A stretch of DNA of 40,227 nt. It comes from Lachnospiraceae bacterium. GTDB lineage: Bacteria; Bacillota; Clostridia; Lachnospirales; Lachnospiraceae. Of the stretch, positions 21,554 to 29,056 are shown piece after piece. Location of the stretch: the NCBI GenBank assembly GCA_022781925.1, contig JALESO010000048.1:1-40227 (forward strand), read 5' to 3'. Made by a program: the position numbers and the translations under genes. Numbering within the stretch: the stretch's first letter is position 1; each line of letters begins with the position of its first letter. Below the pieces are notes generated by a model that saw only the letters and a list, made by a program, of their open reading frames with translations, searched no databases and had not been told where the DNA came from.

Positions 21554-22981
21554 ATGAAAAAAGCAGCCCTTTGCGCTGATTTTAAGATAGAAATAGAAAG
21601 AGAGGAACTGCATTTGGTTCACCAGTATAATAATAATGGTTATAACATTGTTCTTGATGTAAACAGTGGTGCGATCCATGTAGTAGATGATGTATCCTAT
21701 GATGTGATCGCCCTGTATGAAGATCACACACCGGAGGAGATTGTAGCAGAACTGTCCGGAAAATACAGTGAAGCAGAGGTAAAGGAAGCCTGTGAAGAGG
21801 TCGCTTCCCTGGAAAAAGACGGAGAACTGTTTACGAAAGACGAATACGAAAATTATATTATGGACTTCAAGAAACGTCCGACCGTAGTCAAAGCACTGTG
21901 CCTGCACATTGCGCATGACTGCAACCTTGCCTGTCGCTATTGCTTTGCAGAAGAAGGCGAATATCATGGTCACAGAGAACTGATGAGTTATGAGGTAGGA
22001 AAGAAAGCACTGGATTTCCTGATCGCAAACTCCGGAAGCCGCCGCAATCTGGAAGTGGATTTCTTCGGCGGAGAGCCTCTGATGAACTGGCAGGTTGTCA
22101 AAGATCTGGTAAAATACGGAAGAGAGCAGGAAAAGCTGCATGACAAGAAATTCCGTTTCACACTGACAACAAACGGTGTATTACTGAATGATGAAGTCAT
22201 GGAATTTGCAAACAAAGAGATGGGCAACGTTGTCCTCAGTATTGATGGAAGAAAAGAGGTACATGATCACATGAGACCGTTCCGTAACGGAAAAGGAAGC
22301 TATGATCTGATTGTGCCAAAGTTCCAGCAGTTTGCAGAGAGCCGCAATCAGGACAAGTATTATGTCCGCGGTACATTCACACATTACAATCTGGATTTTG
22401 CAGATGATGTCCTTCATCTGGCTGATCTGGGCTTCAAACAGATTTCTGTGGAGCCGGTAGTTGCAGAAGATTCCGAAGAGTACGCACTCCGCGAGGAAGA
22501 TCTGCCGAAACTGTTCGCAGAATATGACAAGCTTGCCGCTGAAATGGTAGAAAGAAAAAAATCCGGAAAGGATTTCAATTTCTTCCATTTTATGATAGAT
22601 TTAGAGGGTGGTCCGTGTGTTGCAAAGAGATTATCCGGCTGTGGCTCAGGTACCGAGTATCTGGCCGTTACACCGTGGGGTGATTTCTACCCGTGCCATC
22701 AGTTTGTCGGAAATGAAGAGTTCCTGATGGGAAATGTCTGGGATGGCGTAAAGCGTACTGACATCCGGGACGAGTTTAAATGCTGTAACGTCTATGCAAA
22801 AGAAAAATGCAGAAACTGTTTTGCAAGATTCTACTGCAGCGGCGGATGTGCGGCAAACTCCTATCATTTCCATGGAAACATTAATGATGCATATGATATT
22901 GGCTGTGAACTGCAGAAAAAGCGGATTGAGTGTGCAATCATGATAAAAGCGGCGGAAGCTGAAATGGAGGTAGAAGGATGA
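21554..22981 (+). CDS. scfB: SCIFF radical SAM maturase with SPASM domain
   Basis: A radical SAM thioether synthase acting on ScfA. An N-terminal peptide-recognition (RRE) domain lies at about 21-105, with 'VDDVSYDVIALY'. The SAM 4Fe-4S motif CNLACRYC gives Cys123, Cys127 and Cys130, followed by 'FFGGEPLMNW'. The C-terminal SPASM region carries two auxiliary clusters, with cysteines in 'GCGSGTEYLAV', 'YPCHQF', 'CCNVYAKEKCRNCF' and 'FYCSGGCAANS'. Length is 475 residues from ATG 21554. An in-frame TTG at 21614 has a better-spaced AGAGGA, and from there the protein starts at HQYNNNGYNIVLDV, as I recall for relatives. The stop overlaps the secDF start by 4 bp (ATGA). Confidence 0.95.
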   Translation: MKKAALCADFKIEIEREELHLVHQYNNNGYNIVLDVNSGAIHVVDDVSYDVIALYEDHTPEEIVAELSGKYSEAEVKEACEEVASLEKDGELFTKDEYENYIMDFKKRPTVVKALCLHIAHDCNLACRYCFAEEGEYHGHRELMSYEVGKKALDFLIANSGSRRNLEVDFFGGEPLMNWQVVKDLVKYGREQEKLHDKKFRFTLTTNGVLLNDEVMEFANKEMGNVVLSIDGRKEVHDHMRPFRNGKGSYDLIVPKFQQFAESRNQDKYYVRGTFTHYNLDFADDVLHLADLGFKQISVEPVVAEDSEEYALREEDLPKLFAEYDKLAAEMVERKKSGKDFNFFHFMIDLEGGPCVAKRLSGCGSGTEYLAVTPWGDFYPCHQFVGNEEFLMGNVWDGVKRTDIRDEFKCCNVYAKEKCRNCFARFYCSGGCAANSYHFHGNINDAYDIGCELQKKRIECAIMIKAAEAEMEVEG

Positions 22982-25134
22982 AGAAGAAAAAGGGAGTCGT
23001 AGTCTTTCTGGTAATGATCATTGCGATGTTACTGCTTGGCTACTATTCTTACGGTATTGTAAAGGGTACCGCAGCAAAGGACAATGAGAAGGGCATCAAG
23101 CTCGGTCTTGACCTTGCCGGTGGTGTCAGCATTACATACCAGGTAAAAGGTGATGAGACACCGTCTGCAGAGGATATGAGTGATACTGTATACAAGTTGC
23201 AGAAACGTGTGGAGACTTACAGCACAGAGGCAGAGGTTTATCAGGTAGGCGATAACCGAATCTCCGTAGAGATCCCGGGTGTATCTGATGCAAATGCGAT
23301 TCTGGAAGAACTTGGAACACCGGGTACTCTGGAGTTTAAGACCACAGAGGGCGAGACATTCATGACCGGTGAAATGGTAGCCGATGCACAGGCTGCTACG
23401 GATACAAGCAACACATCTTCCAGCAAATATGTAGTTCAGTTAAAACTGACCAGCGAAGGCGCAGAGATCTTCTCTGAGAAAACAGGCGAATATCTGAACA
23501 AAGTATTACCGATCTATTATGATGGTGAGTGTATCAGTTACCCGACAGTACAGAGCCAGATTACAAACGGAGAGGCTGTCATCAGTGGAATGAGCAGCTA
23601 TGAGGATGCAGAAGCACTTGCTTCCCAGATCCGAAGCGGTGCACTGAAACTGGAACTGGAAGAGTTACAGTCTGAGGTCGTTGGAGCAAAACTTGGTTCC
23701 CAGGCCATCAAGACAAGTATTATCGCAGCAATCATCGGTATCCTGATCATCATTGCATTTATGCTGATCGCATACCGTATTCCGGGACTGGCAGCATCTA
23801 TCGCACTGCTGATTTACACCGGTATTGTTCTTGCAATTTTACATCTGTATCACATTACACTGACATTGCCAGGTATCGCAGGTATCATCCTGTCCATTGG
23901 TATGGCGGTGGATGCGAACGTTATTATCTTTGCGCGTATCCGCGAGGAGATCGCAGCAGGACATACCGTGGCACAGTCAATTGATACAGGATTTAAGAAA
24001 GCATTTTCTGCTATCTTTGATGGAAATATTACCACATTGATCGCAGCAGCCGTACTTGGTCTGCGTGGATCCGGTACTGTAAAAGGATTTGCCGCTACAC
24101 TGGCGATCGGTATCGTGTTCTCCATGTTTACTGCACTGGTAATCTCCAGATGGCTGGTAAAAGCACTGTATGGACTTGGATTCCAGGATAAGAAATTCTA
24201 CGGTGAGAAGAAAGAGCGCAAGAGCGTCAACTTCCTTGGAAAACGTGGATTATTCTTCGGAATTTCCCTGGCGGTGATCGTAGCAGGTTTTGTAGGCATG
24301 GGTGCTCACAAAGCAGGCAATGGACAGGCACTGAACTTCAGTATGGAGTTTAAGGGCGGTACAGCTACAACCGTTGCATTTGACAAAGATTACACCATCG
24401 AGGAGATTGATGATCAGATCGTACCTTATGTAGAAGAAGTAACCGGTGACGCAAACGTTCAGACACAGAAGGTTGCAGATAGCAACTCCATCATTATCAA
24501 GACCAGAACACTGGATCTGGATGAGCGTGAACAGCTGGCAACCGCAATGGAAGACAACTTTGGTGTTCAGGAGAGCGATATCACATCTACAAATATCAGC
24601 TCCACCATCAGTAGTGAGATGAGAAGTGATGCCATCGTAGCCGTGATCATTGCTACTATCTGTATGCTGGTTTACATCTGGTTCCGGTTCAAAGATATCC
24701 GTTTCGCAAGCAGTGCGGTTATCGCTCTGGTACACGATGTACTTGTAGTATTAGCATTTTATGCATTATCCCAGACATCTGTGGGCAGCACATTTATCGC
24801 CTGCATGCTGACTCTGGTAGGTTACTCCATCAATGCGACTATCGTTATCTTCGACCGTATCCGTGAGAATATGGCTCTGGAGAGCGGCCGCAGAGATACC
24901 GATCTGAAAGAGATCGTAAACAAGAGTATCACACAGACACTGTCACGAAGCATCAATACTTCCCTGACAACATTCATCATGGTATTTATGCTGTTTATCC
25001 TCGGTGTATCTTCCATCCGTGAATTTGCAGGACCTCTGATGGTAGGCGTTATCTGTGGTGGATATTCTTCCGTATGCATCACAGGTGCACTGTGGTATGT
25101 ATTTAAAACCAGATTTTCTAAGAAGAAAAAATAA
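22978..25134 (+). CDS. secDF: Fused protein translocase SecD-SecF
   Basis: A 718-residue fusion of SecD (about 1-410) and SecF (about 425-718), RND-type membrane proteins that use the proton gradient to help late steps of Sec export. The SecD half has an N-terminal helix, 'KLGLDLAGGVSITYQV', a periplasmic-type P1 domain, and 'GMAVDANVIIFARIREE' in a helix. The SecF half has 'NFSMEFKGGTATTVAF' and 'GYSINATIVIFDRIREN'. About twelve membrane segments are expected. The ATG overlaps the scfB stop, so the two are translationally coupled. This scfB-secDF adjacency is a known clostridial arrangement, but whether SecDF exports the mature ranthipeptide is unproven. Confidence 0.95.
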   Translation: MKKKKGVVVFLVMIIAMLLLGYYSYGIVKGTAAKDNEKGIKLGLDLAGGVSITYQVKGDETPSAEDMSDTVYKLQKRVETYSTEAEVYQVGDNRISVEIPGVSDANAILEELGTPGTLEFKTTEGETFMTGEMVADAQAATDTSNTSSSKYVVQLKLTSEGAEIFSEKTGEYLNKVLPIYYDGECISYPTVQSQITNGEAVISGMSSYEDAEALASQIRSGALKLELEELQSEVVGAKLGSQAIKTSIIAAIIGILIIIAFMLIAYRIPGLAASIALLIYTGIVLAILHLYHITLTLPGIAGIILSIGMAVDANVIIFARIREEIAAGHTVAQSIDTGFKKAFSAIFDGNITTLIAAAVLGLRGSGTVKGFAATLAIGIVFSMFTALVISRWLVKALYGLGFQDKKFYGEKKERKSVNFLGKRGLFFGISLAVIVAGFVGMGAHKAGNGQALNFSMEFKGGTATTVAFDKDYTIEEIDDQIVPYVEEVTGDANVQTQKVADSNSIIIKTRTLDLDEREQLATAMEDNFGVQESDITSTNISSTISSEMRSDAIVAVIIATICMLVYIWFRFKDIRFASSAVIALVHDVLVVLAFYALSQTSVGSTFIACMLTLVGYSINATIVIFDRIRENMALESGRRDTDLKEIVNKSITQTLSRSINTSLTTFIMVFMLFILGVSSIREFAGPLMVGVICGGYSSVCITGALWYVFKTRFSKKKK

Positions 25135-25228
25135 GAAAATCCTAAGAGTATGTTCGTTGTTTCTCTCTGTCTGATATGATATTCTGAATTCGAATAAATG
25201 ACAGAGAGAAGTAACAGGAGGATACGTT

Positions 25229-25480
25229 ATGGAAAAAAATAATAACAGTCTTGCGGTTGTGGCACTGGTACTTGGTATTGTATCCATTATCACATGGTTG
25301 TTTCCGATTGCCGGATATATCACAACGATCATTGCTATCGTTTTGGGAGTAAAGGGACGTAAGAGTGAGAAACGCGGTATGGCAACAGCAGGAATGGTGC
25401 TTGGAATTATATTCCTGATCATTACATTGTTGAATTCCATTATCGGAGTATTACTTGCTTTTCTGGCAATACAGAATTAG
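25229..25480 (+). CDS. DUF4190 small membrane protein
   Basis: An 83-residue protein with three hydrophobic stretches: about 7-22 (LAVVALVLGIVSIITW), 24-43 (FPIAGYITTIIAIVLGVKG) and 55-80 (MVLGIIFLIITLLNSIIG). The pattern 'ALVLGIVS.....P..G.....IAIVLG', then 'AGMVLGII', matches DUF4190, whose function is unknown. AGGAGG lies just upstream of the ATG. It follows secDF by 94 bp and is closed by a terminator, so it may end the scf-secDF transcript. Confidence 0.8.
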   Translation: MEKNNNSLAVVALVLGIVSIITWLFPIAGYITTIIAIVLGVKGRKSEKRGMATAGMVLGIIFLIITLLNSIIGVLLAFLAIQN

Positions 25481-25490
25481 AACATAAAAG

Positions 25491-25522
25491 GCAGCAGTTG
25501 TAGAAATACAGCTGCTGTTTTT
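25491..25522 (+). terminator. Intrinsic terminator
   Basis: CAGCAGTTGTA-GAAA-TACAGCTGCTG with one G-T pair is followed by TTTTT. It separates the secDF/DUF4190 genes from the OpuC-type transporter. Confidence 0.85.
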
Positions 25523-25582
25523 CTATTTGATAGGAAATTTCGATGAATTTTCCGGAACAATAGTGGTTGACACTGTTTAGAT

Positions 25583-25617
25583 GTTACAAAAATACGAATG
25601 TAACCAAAAAAGTTACA
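25583..25617. promoter_or_regulatory. GTTACA/TGTAAC inverted repeat upstream of the ABC transporter
   Basis: GTTACA (25583-25588) and TGTAAC (25599-25604) form a 6-bp dyad with a 10-bp spacer. A third GTTACA lies at 25612-25617. The same arms bound a structure at 27523-27570 within the operon. It may be an operator for an osmotic or amine regulator. No regulator gene is nearby. Confidence 0.35.
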
Positions 25618-25759
25618 ACAAACCCTAGTATTTTACTCGAAAATATAGTATGATATGCAGCAGTTGGTCAATGCTATCTTGCAGGATATTTATTTTTTTG
25701 CTAATATAGGAAAGATTAGTGTAATAACATTTACTTATTTATGAAAGGGAGGGCATGAC

Positions 25760-26389
25760 ATGCAGGCATATGTAGAATATTTTCAGACGCATGGTCAGGA
25801 GTATGTGCATATGATCTGGCAGCATCTGTATCTGAGCCTTCTGGCGGTTGCCATCGCTGCGGCGATCGGTATTCCATGTGGCATTCTGTGTCTTCGTGTG
25901 CCAAAGGTGAAGAAGATACTGACCACCGGATTCAGTGCCCTGCGGATCATTCCGAGTCTGGCGGTACTGGTCATTCTGATCCCGATCATGGGAGTCGGTG
26001 TGAAACCGGCGTTGACGGCGTTGGTCATTCTGGCGATTCCACCGATCTTGATACAGACGACGCTGGCATTTTCGCAGGTTCCGGCTTTCATGCTGGAAGT
26101 AGCAGATGCCATGGGAATGGACAAAAAGAGAAAATTCCGTCAGGTGGAAGTACCGCTTGCGATGCCTGGTATTATCAGTGGTATCCGCATGGCAATGTCT
26201 GAAGTCATTGCAAGTGCAACACTGGCTGCGTATATTGGTGCCGGAGGTCTGGGAATCCTTATTTTTAACGGCATCAATCTGCTGAAAACCGAGTATCTGG
26301 TGATCGGTGGCGGAACCGTAGCTGTGATCACGATGCTTTGCAGTATGGGACTTGGCGCAATCCAGAAAAAGCTGAGTCATACAGCTTAA
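25760..26389 (+). CDS. opuCB: Osmoprotectant ABC transporter permease (OpuCB-like)
   Basis: A 209-residue inner-membrane permease with about five to six helices and the BPD_transp_1 pattern 'EVADAMGMDKKRKFRQVEVPLAMPGIISGI' spread over about 113-142, the EAA loop that contacts the ATPase. Early helices show 'IGIPCGILCLRVP' and 'LRIIPSLAVLVILIPIMGVG'. It belongs to the OpuC/ProW group that imports glycine betaine, choline or carnitine. GGGAGGG lies 6 nt before the ATG. Gene order here is permease, binding protein, ATPase, second permease. Confidence 0.85.
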   Translation: MQAYVEYFQTHGQEYVHMIWQHLYLSLLAVAIAAAIGIPCGILCLRVPKVKKILTTGFSALRIIPSLAVLVILIPIMGVGVKPALTALVILAIPPILIQTTLAFSQVPAFMLEVADAMGMDKKRKFRQVEVPLAMPGIISGIRMAMSEVIASATLAAYIGAGGLGILIFNGINLLKTEYLVIGGGTVAVITMLCSMGLGAIQKKLSHTA

Positions 26390-26552
26390 TAAGCAGGCTG
26401 TAAATACAGCATGCCAATGATAAAAAGCGCATATTGAGATGAGTAAAAAAATGTTGTGAAAGCAAAGTGCAGAAGGAGAAAACTCCGGAGCATACTTTTA
26501 TTTATATAGAAGAATTAATGGAAGAGAAAAAGAGTGACAGGAGGAAAAAGAG

Positions 26553-27488
26553 ATGAAGAAGAAATTATTAGCAGTGATCTTTGCAGTTGCGTCAGTTGCA
26601 GCTTTGGCAGGATGCGGAAGTAACGGAACAACAGAGCAGAAAACAGATGGAAGTGCAGCAGCTGAGAGCAGCAGTGCAAATGCAGATACCACGATCAAAA
26701 TCGGAGCAAAAAGCTTTTCAGAGAGCAAAATCCTGGGCGAGTTATATGCGCTGGCACTGGAAGATGCGGGATATACCGTAGATCGTGAGTTTGAGGTGTC
26801 CGATAACCTGATCCATCAGGCGGTATGCGACGGTCAGATCGACATGTATCCGGAATATACCGGTACCGCATTACTGACAATCCTTGATCAGCCGATGGAG
26901 ACCGATCCGCAGGTAACTTATGACAAAGTAAAAGAAATGTATGCAGAAAACTACAATCTGGACGTACTGGATATGTGTGAGGCAAGCAACGGAAACGGCC
27001 TGACCATGCGTGCGGACGTAGCTGAAAAATATGGCATCAAGACCATTTCAGATCTGCAGGCAAACGCAGAAAACATCCGTTTCGGCGGCACATCCGATAC
27101 TTTTGAGCGTGAAGATGGACTTCCGGGACTGGAGCAGACCTACGGAACATTTAATTTCAAATCAAAAAATACCTTTGATAATTCCCTGAAATATCAGGCG
27201 ATGGCAAATGACGAAGTAGACTGTGTACCGGCTTACACCACAGATGCACAGCTGAGTAGTGACGAATTTATCCTGTTAGACGATGACAAACATTTCTGGC
27301 CTCCGTACAATATCATCCCGGTGGTTCGTCAGGAAGTCATTGATGCGCATCCGGATGTGGCAGAGATCATCAACAAGATCAGTGCGGCAATCGATACCGA
27401 GACAATGACAAAACTGAATGCAAAGGTAGACATCGACAAAGAAGAGTATGAAGATGTTGCAGCAGATTTCTACGCAACACTGAAATAG
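26553..27488 (+). CDS. opuCC: Osmoprotectant substrate-binding lipoprotein (OpuCC-like)
   Basis: A 311-residue lipoprotein. The signal peptide ends at the lipobox ALAGC (Cys21), followed by a Ser/Ala/Glu-rich tether to about residue 47. The OpuAC-type binding domain (about 48-311) begins 'TIKIGAKSFSESKILGELYA' and contains 'DMYPEYTGTALLTIL', 'CEASNGNGLTMRADVA' and 'AMANDEVDCVPAYTTDAQL'. This is the usual pattern for betaine, choline or carnitine binders. The ligand cannot be read with certainty. AGGAGG lies 8 nt before the ATG. The 163-bp gap after opuCB contains a GCTGTA-AA-TACAGC hairpin. Confidence 0.88.
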   Translation: MKKKLLAVIFAVASVAALAGCGSNGTTEQKTDGSAAAESSSANADTTIKIGAKSFSESKILGELYALALEDAGYTVDREFEVSDNLIHQAVCDGQIDMYPEYTGTALLTILDQPMETDPQVTYDKVKEMYAENYNLDVLDMCEASNGNGLTMRADVAEKYGIKTISDLQANAENIRFGGTSDTFEREDGLPGLEQTYGTFNFKSKNTFDNSLKYQAMANDEVDCVPAYTTDAQLSSDEFILLDDDKHFWPPYNIIPVVRQEVIDAHPDVAEIINKISAAIDTETMTKLNAKVDIDKEEYEDVAADFYATLK

Positions 27489-27522
27489 AGCCAGACGAAA
27501 AAAGACACGTAGGAAGAATTTG

Positions 27523-27570
27523 GTTACAGAATACCTCATGCAAGCATGTAAGGGATGAGAGAACTGTAAC
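27523..27570 (+). other. Intra-operon hairpin between opuCC and opuCA
   Basis: The outer arms GTTACAG (27523-27529) and CTGTAAC (27564-27570) enclose CTCAT/ATGAG (27535-27539 with 27555-27559) and a CATGCAAGCATG dyad. It may shield the binding-protein message, which must be made in excess, or act as an operator. Confidence 0.5.
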
Positions 27571-27595
27571 AGAATCTGTTTGGAGGAATAGAAGG

Positions 27596-28354
27596 ATGAG
27601 CATTGCGGTAGAATTTCTGGATGTAGTAAAACGGTTTCCGGGTGCAGCGGAAAACGCCGTGGATCATGTGAGTTTCCAGATTCAGGAGCAGGAGATGATC
27701 ACAATCCTGGGAACATCCGGCTGTGGAAAAACGACGTTGATGAAGATGGTAAACCGTCTCTATGAGCCCACATCCGGAGAAATACGCATTTTCGGGGAAA
27801 ATATACAGCAGACAGATGCTGTGGCATTGCGCAGAAAAATCGGCTATGTCATTCAGCAGGTAGGGCTGTTCCCACATATGACAGTAGAAAAAAATATTGC
27901 AGTGGTTCCGGAGATCCTCGGATGGGATTCTGCGCGGATACAGTCGCGTGTAACAGAACTGCTGGAACTGGTGAATCTGGATCCGGAGCAGTACCGCAGC
28001 CGCTATCCATCCCAACTTTCCGGTGGACAGCAGCAGCGTGTGGGACTGGCACGGGCACTGGCGGCAAAGCCGTCTCTGATGCTGTTTGATGAGCCATTTG
28101 GCGCCATCGATGCCATCAACCGTACCAAACTGCAGGATGAACTTTTGAAGATCCATAAAAATACAGGGCTCACCTGCATGTTTGTCACCCATGATGTGAC
28201 AGAAGCACTGAAACTCGGAACCCGGATCATGATCATGAACCAGGGACAGATCCAGCAGTTTGACACTGCAAAAAATATTCTGGAGCATCCGGCAAATGAG
28301 TATGTGGCTTCATTGCTGCAGTCGGTACAGGAAGGATTAAACTTTTTCAGATGA
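27596..28354 (+). CDS. opuCA: Osmoprotectant ABC transporter ATP-binding protein (OpuCA-like, no CBS tail)
   Basis: A 252-residue ABC ATPase. Walker A is GTSGCGKTT (39-47), the signature is 'LSGGQQQRVGLARAL', Walker B is 'LMLFDEPFGAID', and the H-loop is 'FVTHDVTEAL'. Typical OpuCA/ProV proteins are about 380-400 residues and carry a C-terminal CBS pair that senses ionic strength. Here the protein stops after the nucleotide-binding domain, so direct osmotic gating may be absent. GGAGG lies 9 nt before the ATG. The stop overlaps the start of the second permease by 4 bp. Confidence 0.88.
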   Translation: MSIAVEFLDVVKRFPGAAENAVDHVSFQIQEQEMITILGTSGCGKTTLMKMVNRLYEPTSGEIRIFGENIQQTDAVALRRKIGYVIQQVGLFPHMTVEKNIAVVPEILGWDSARIQSRVTELLELVNLDPEQYRSRYPSQLSGGQQQRVGLARALAAKPSLMLFDEPFGAIDAINRTKLQDELLKIHKNTGLTCMFVTHDVTEALKLGTRIMIMNQGQIQQFDTAKNILEHPANEYVASLLQSVQEGLNFFR

Positions 28355-29013
28355 CACGTTTTATCACATATACAACGAGACATTATGACAAGTTAATACA
28401 GGCGGTGCTGGAGCATTTTGAAATTGTGGGGATCACACTTCTGATCTCCATCGCTCTGGCATTTGTGATCTCCATGCTGGTGATGGACCATAAGCGGATC
28501 ACCACATGGATCATGCGGGTGTCCAGTATGATCTATGCGATCCCGAGCCTTGCGCTGTTTGCACTGCTGCTTCCGGTGACGGGGCTTGGCATGCAGACGG
28601 CGATCCTGGTGCTGGTGATCTACAATCAGTTTATTCTGGTGCAGAGCTTTACCGATGGCTTTACATCCGTGGATGCAGGCGTTCTGGAAGCAGCCACCGG
28701 AATGGGAATGACCAGGGGACAGATTTTTAGAAAAATAAGACTGCCGTTGGCTCTGGACACTATGATCGCCGGAATCCATATTGCGATCATTTCCACCATC
28801 GGAATTGCAACGATCGCCTCCACCGTCGGAGCAGGCGGTCTGGGAACGATCCTGTTTGAAGGCATGCGAACCCAGAATGTGGTAAAAATTGTCTGGGGAA
28901 CCGCGTTGTCCGTAGCCATGGTGCTCGGTGTCAATGGTATTCTCAAACTGGTGGAAAAAAGAATGAAAAAGAAACTGTACAATGGCCGGTTTCCGGAGAT
29001 GCAGAAAGATTGA
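28351..29013 (+). CDS. opuCD: Osmoprotectant ABC transporter permease (OpuCD-like)
   Basis: The second permease of the OpuC-type system, 220 residues with about six helices. It contains 'ILVLVIYNQFILVQSFTDGF' and the EAA loop 'LEAATGMGMTRGQIFRKIRL' (about 111-130), then 'STVGAGGLGTILFEGM'. It pairs with the OpuCB-like protein to form the channel. Its ATG overlaps the opuCA stop (ATGA), so the two are translationally coupled. Only 43 bp separate its stop from the next gene, a homocysteine methyltransferase/MTHFR fusion, suggesting read-through into the methionine genes. Confidence 0.85.
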   Translation: MTRFITYTTRHYDKLIQAVLEHFEIVGITLLISIALAFVISMLVMDHKRITTWIMRVSSMIYAIPSLALFALLLPVTGLGMQTAILVLVIYNQFILVQSFTDGFTSVDAGVLEAATGMGMTRGQIFRKIRLPLALDTMIAGIHIAIISTIGIATIASTVGAGGLGTILFEGMRTQNVVKIVWGTALSVAMVLGVNGILKLVEKRMKKKLYNGRFPEMQKD

Positions 29014-29056
29014 TGGAAGAAAAACAGCCTTTTGGAAAATGCGATGGAGCAGATAA

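Noticed and set aside
21278..22141. Long open frame on the minus strand across scfA and the start of scfB
   Set aside because: It is antisense to two clearly recognised genes, has no family signature, and its amino acid composition looks like a shadow frame.
29014..29056. SAM or cobalamin riboswitch before the methionine genes
   Set aside because: The gap is only 43 bp, too short for either class, and no conserved box is visible.
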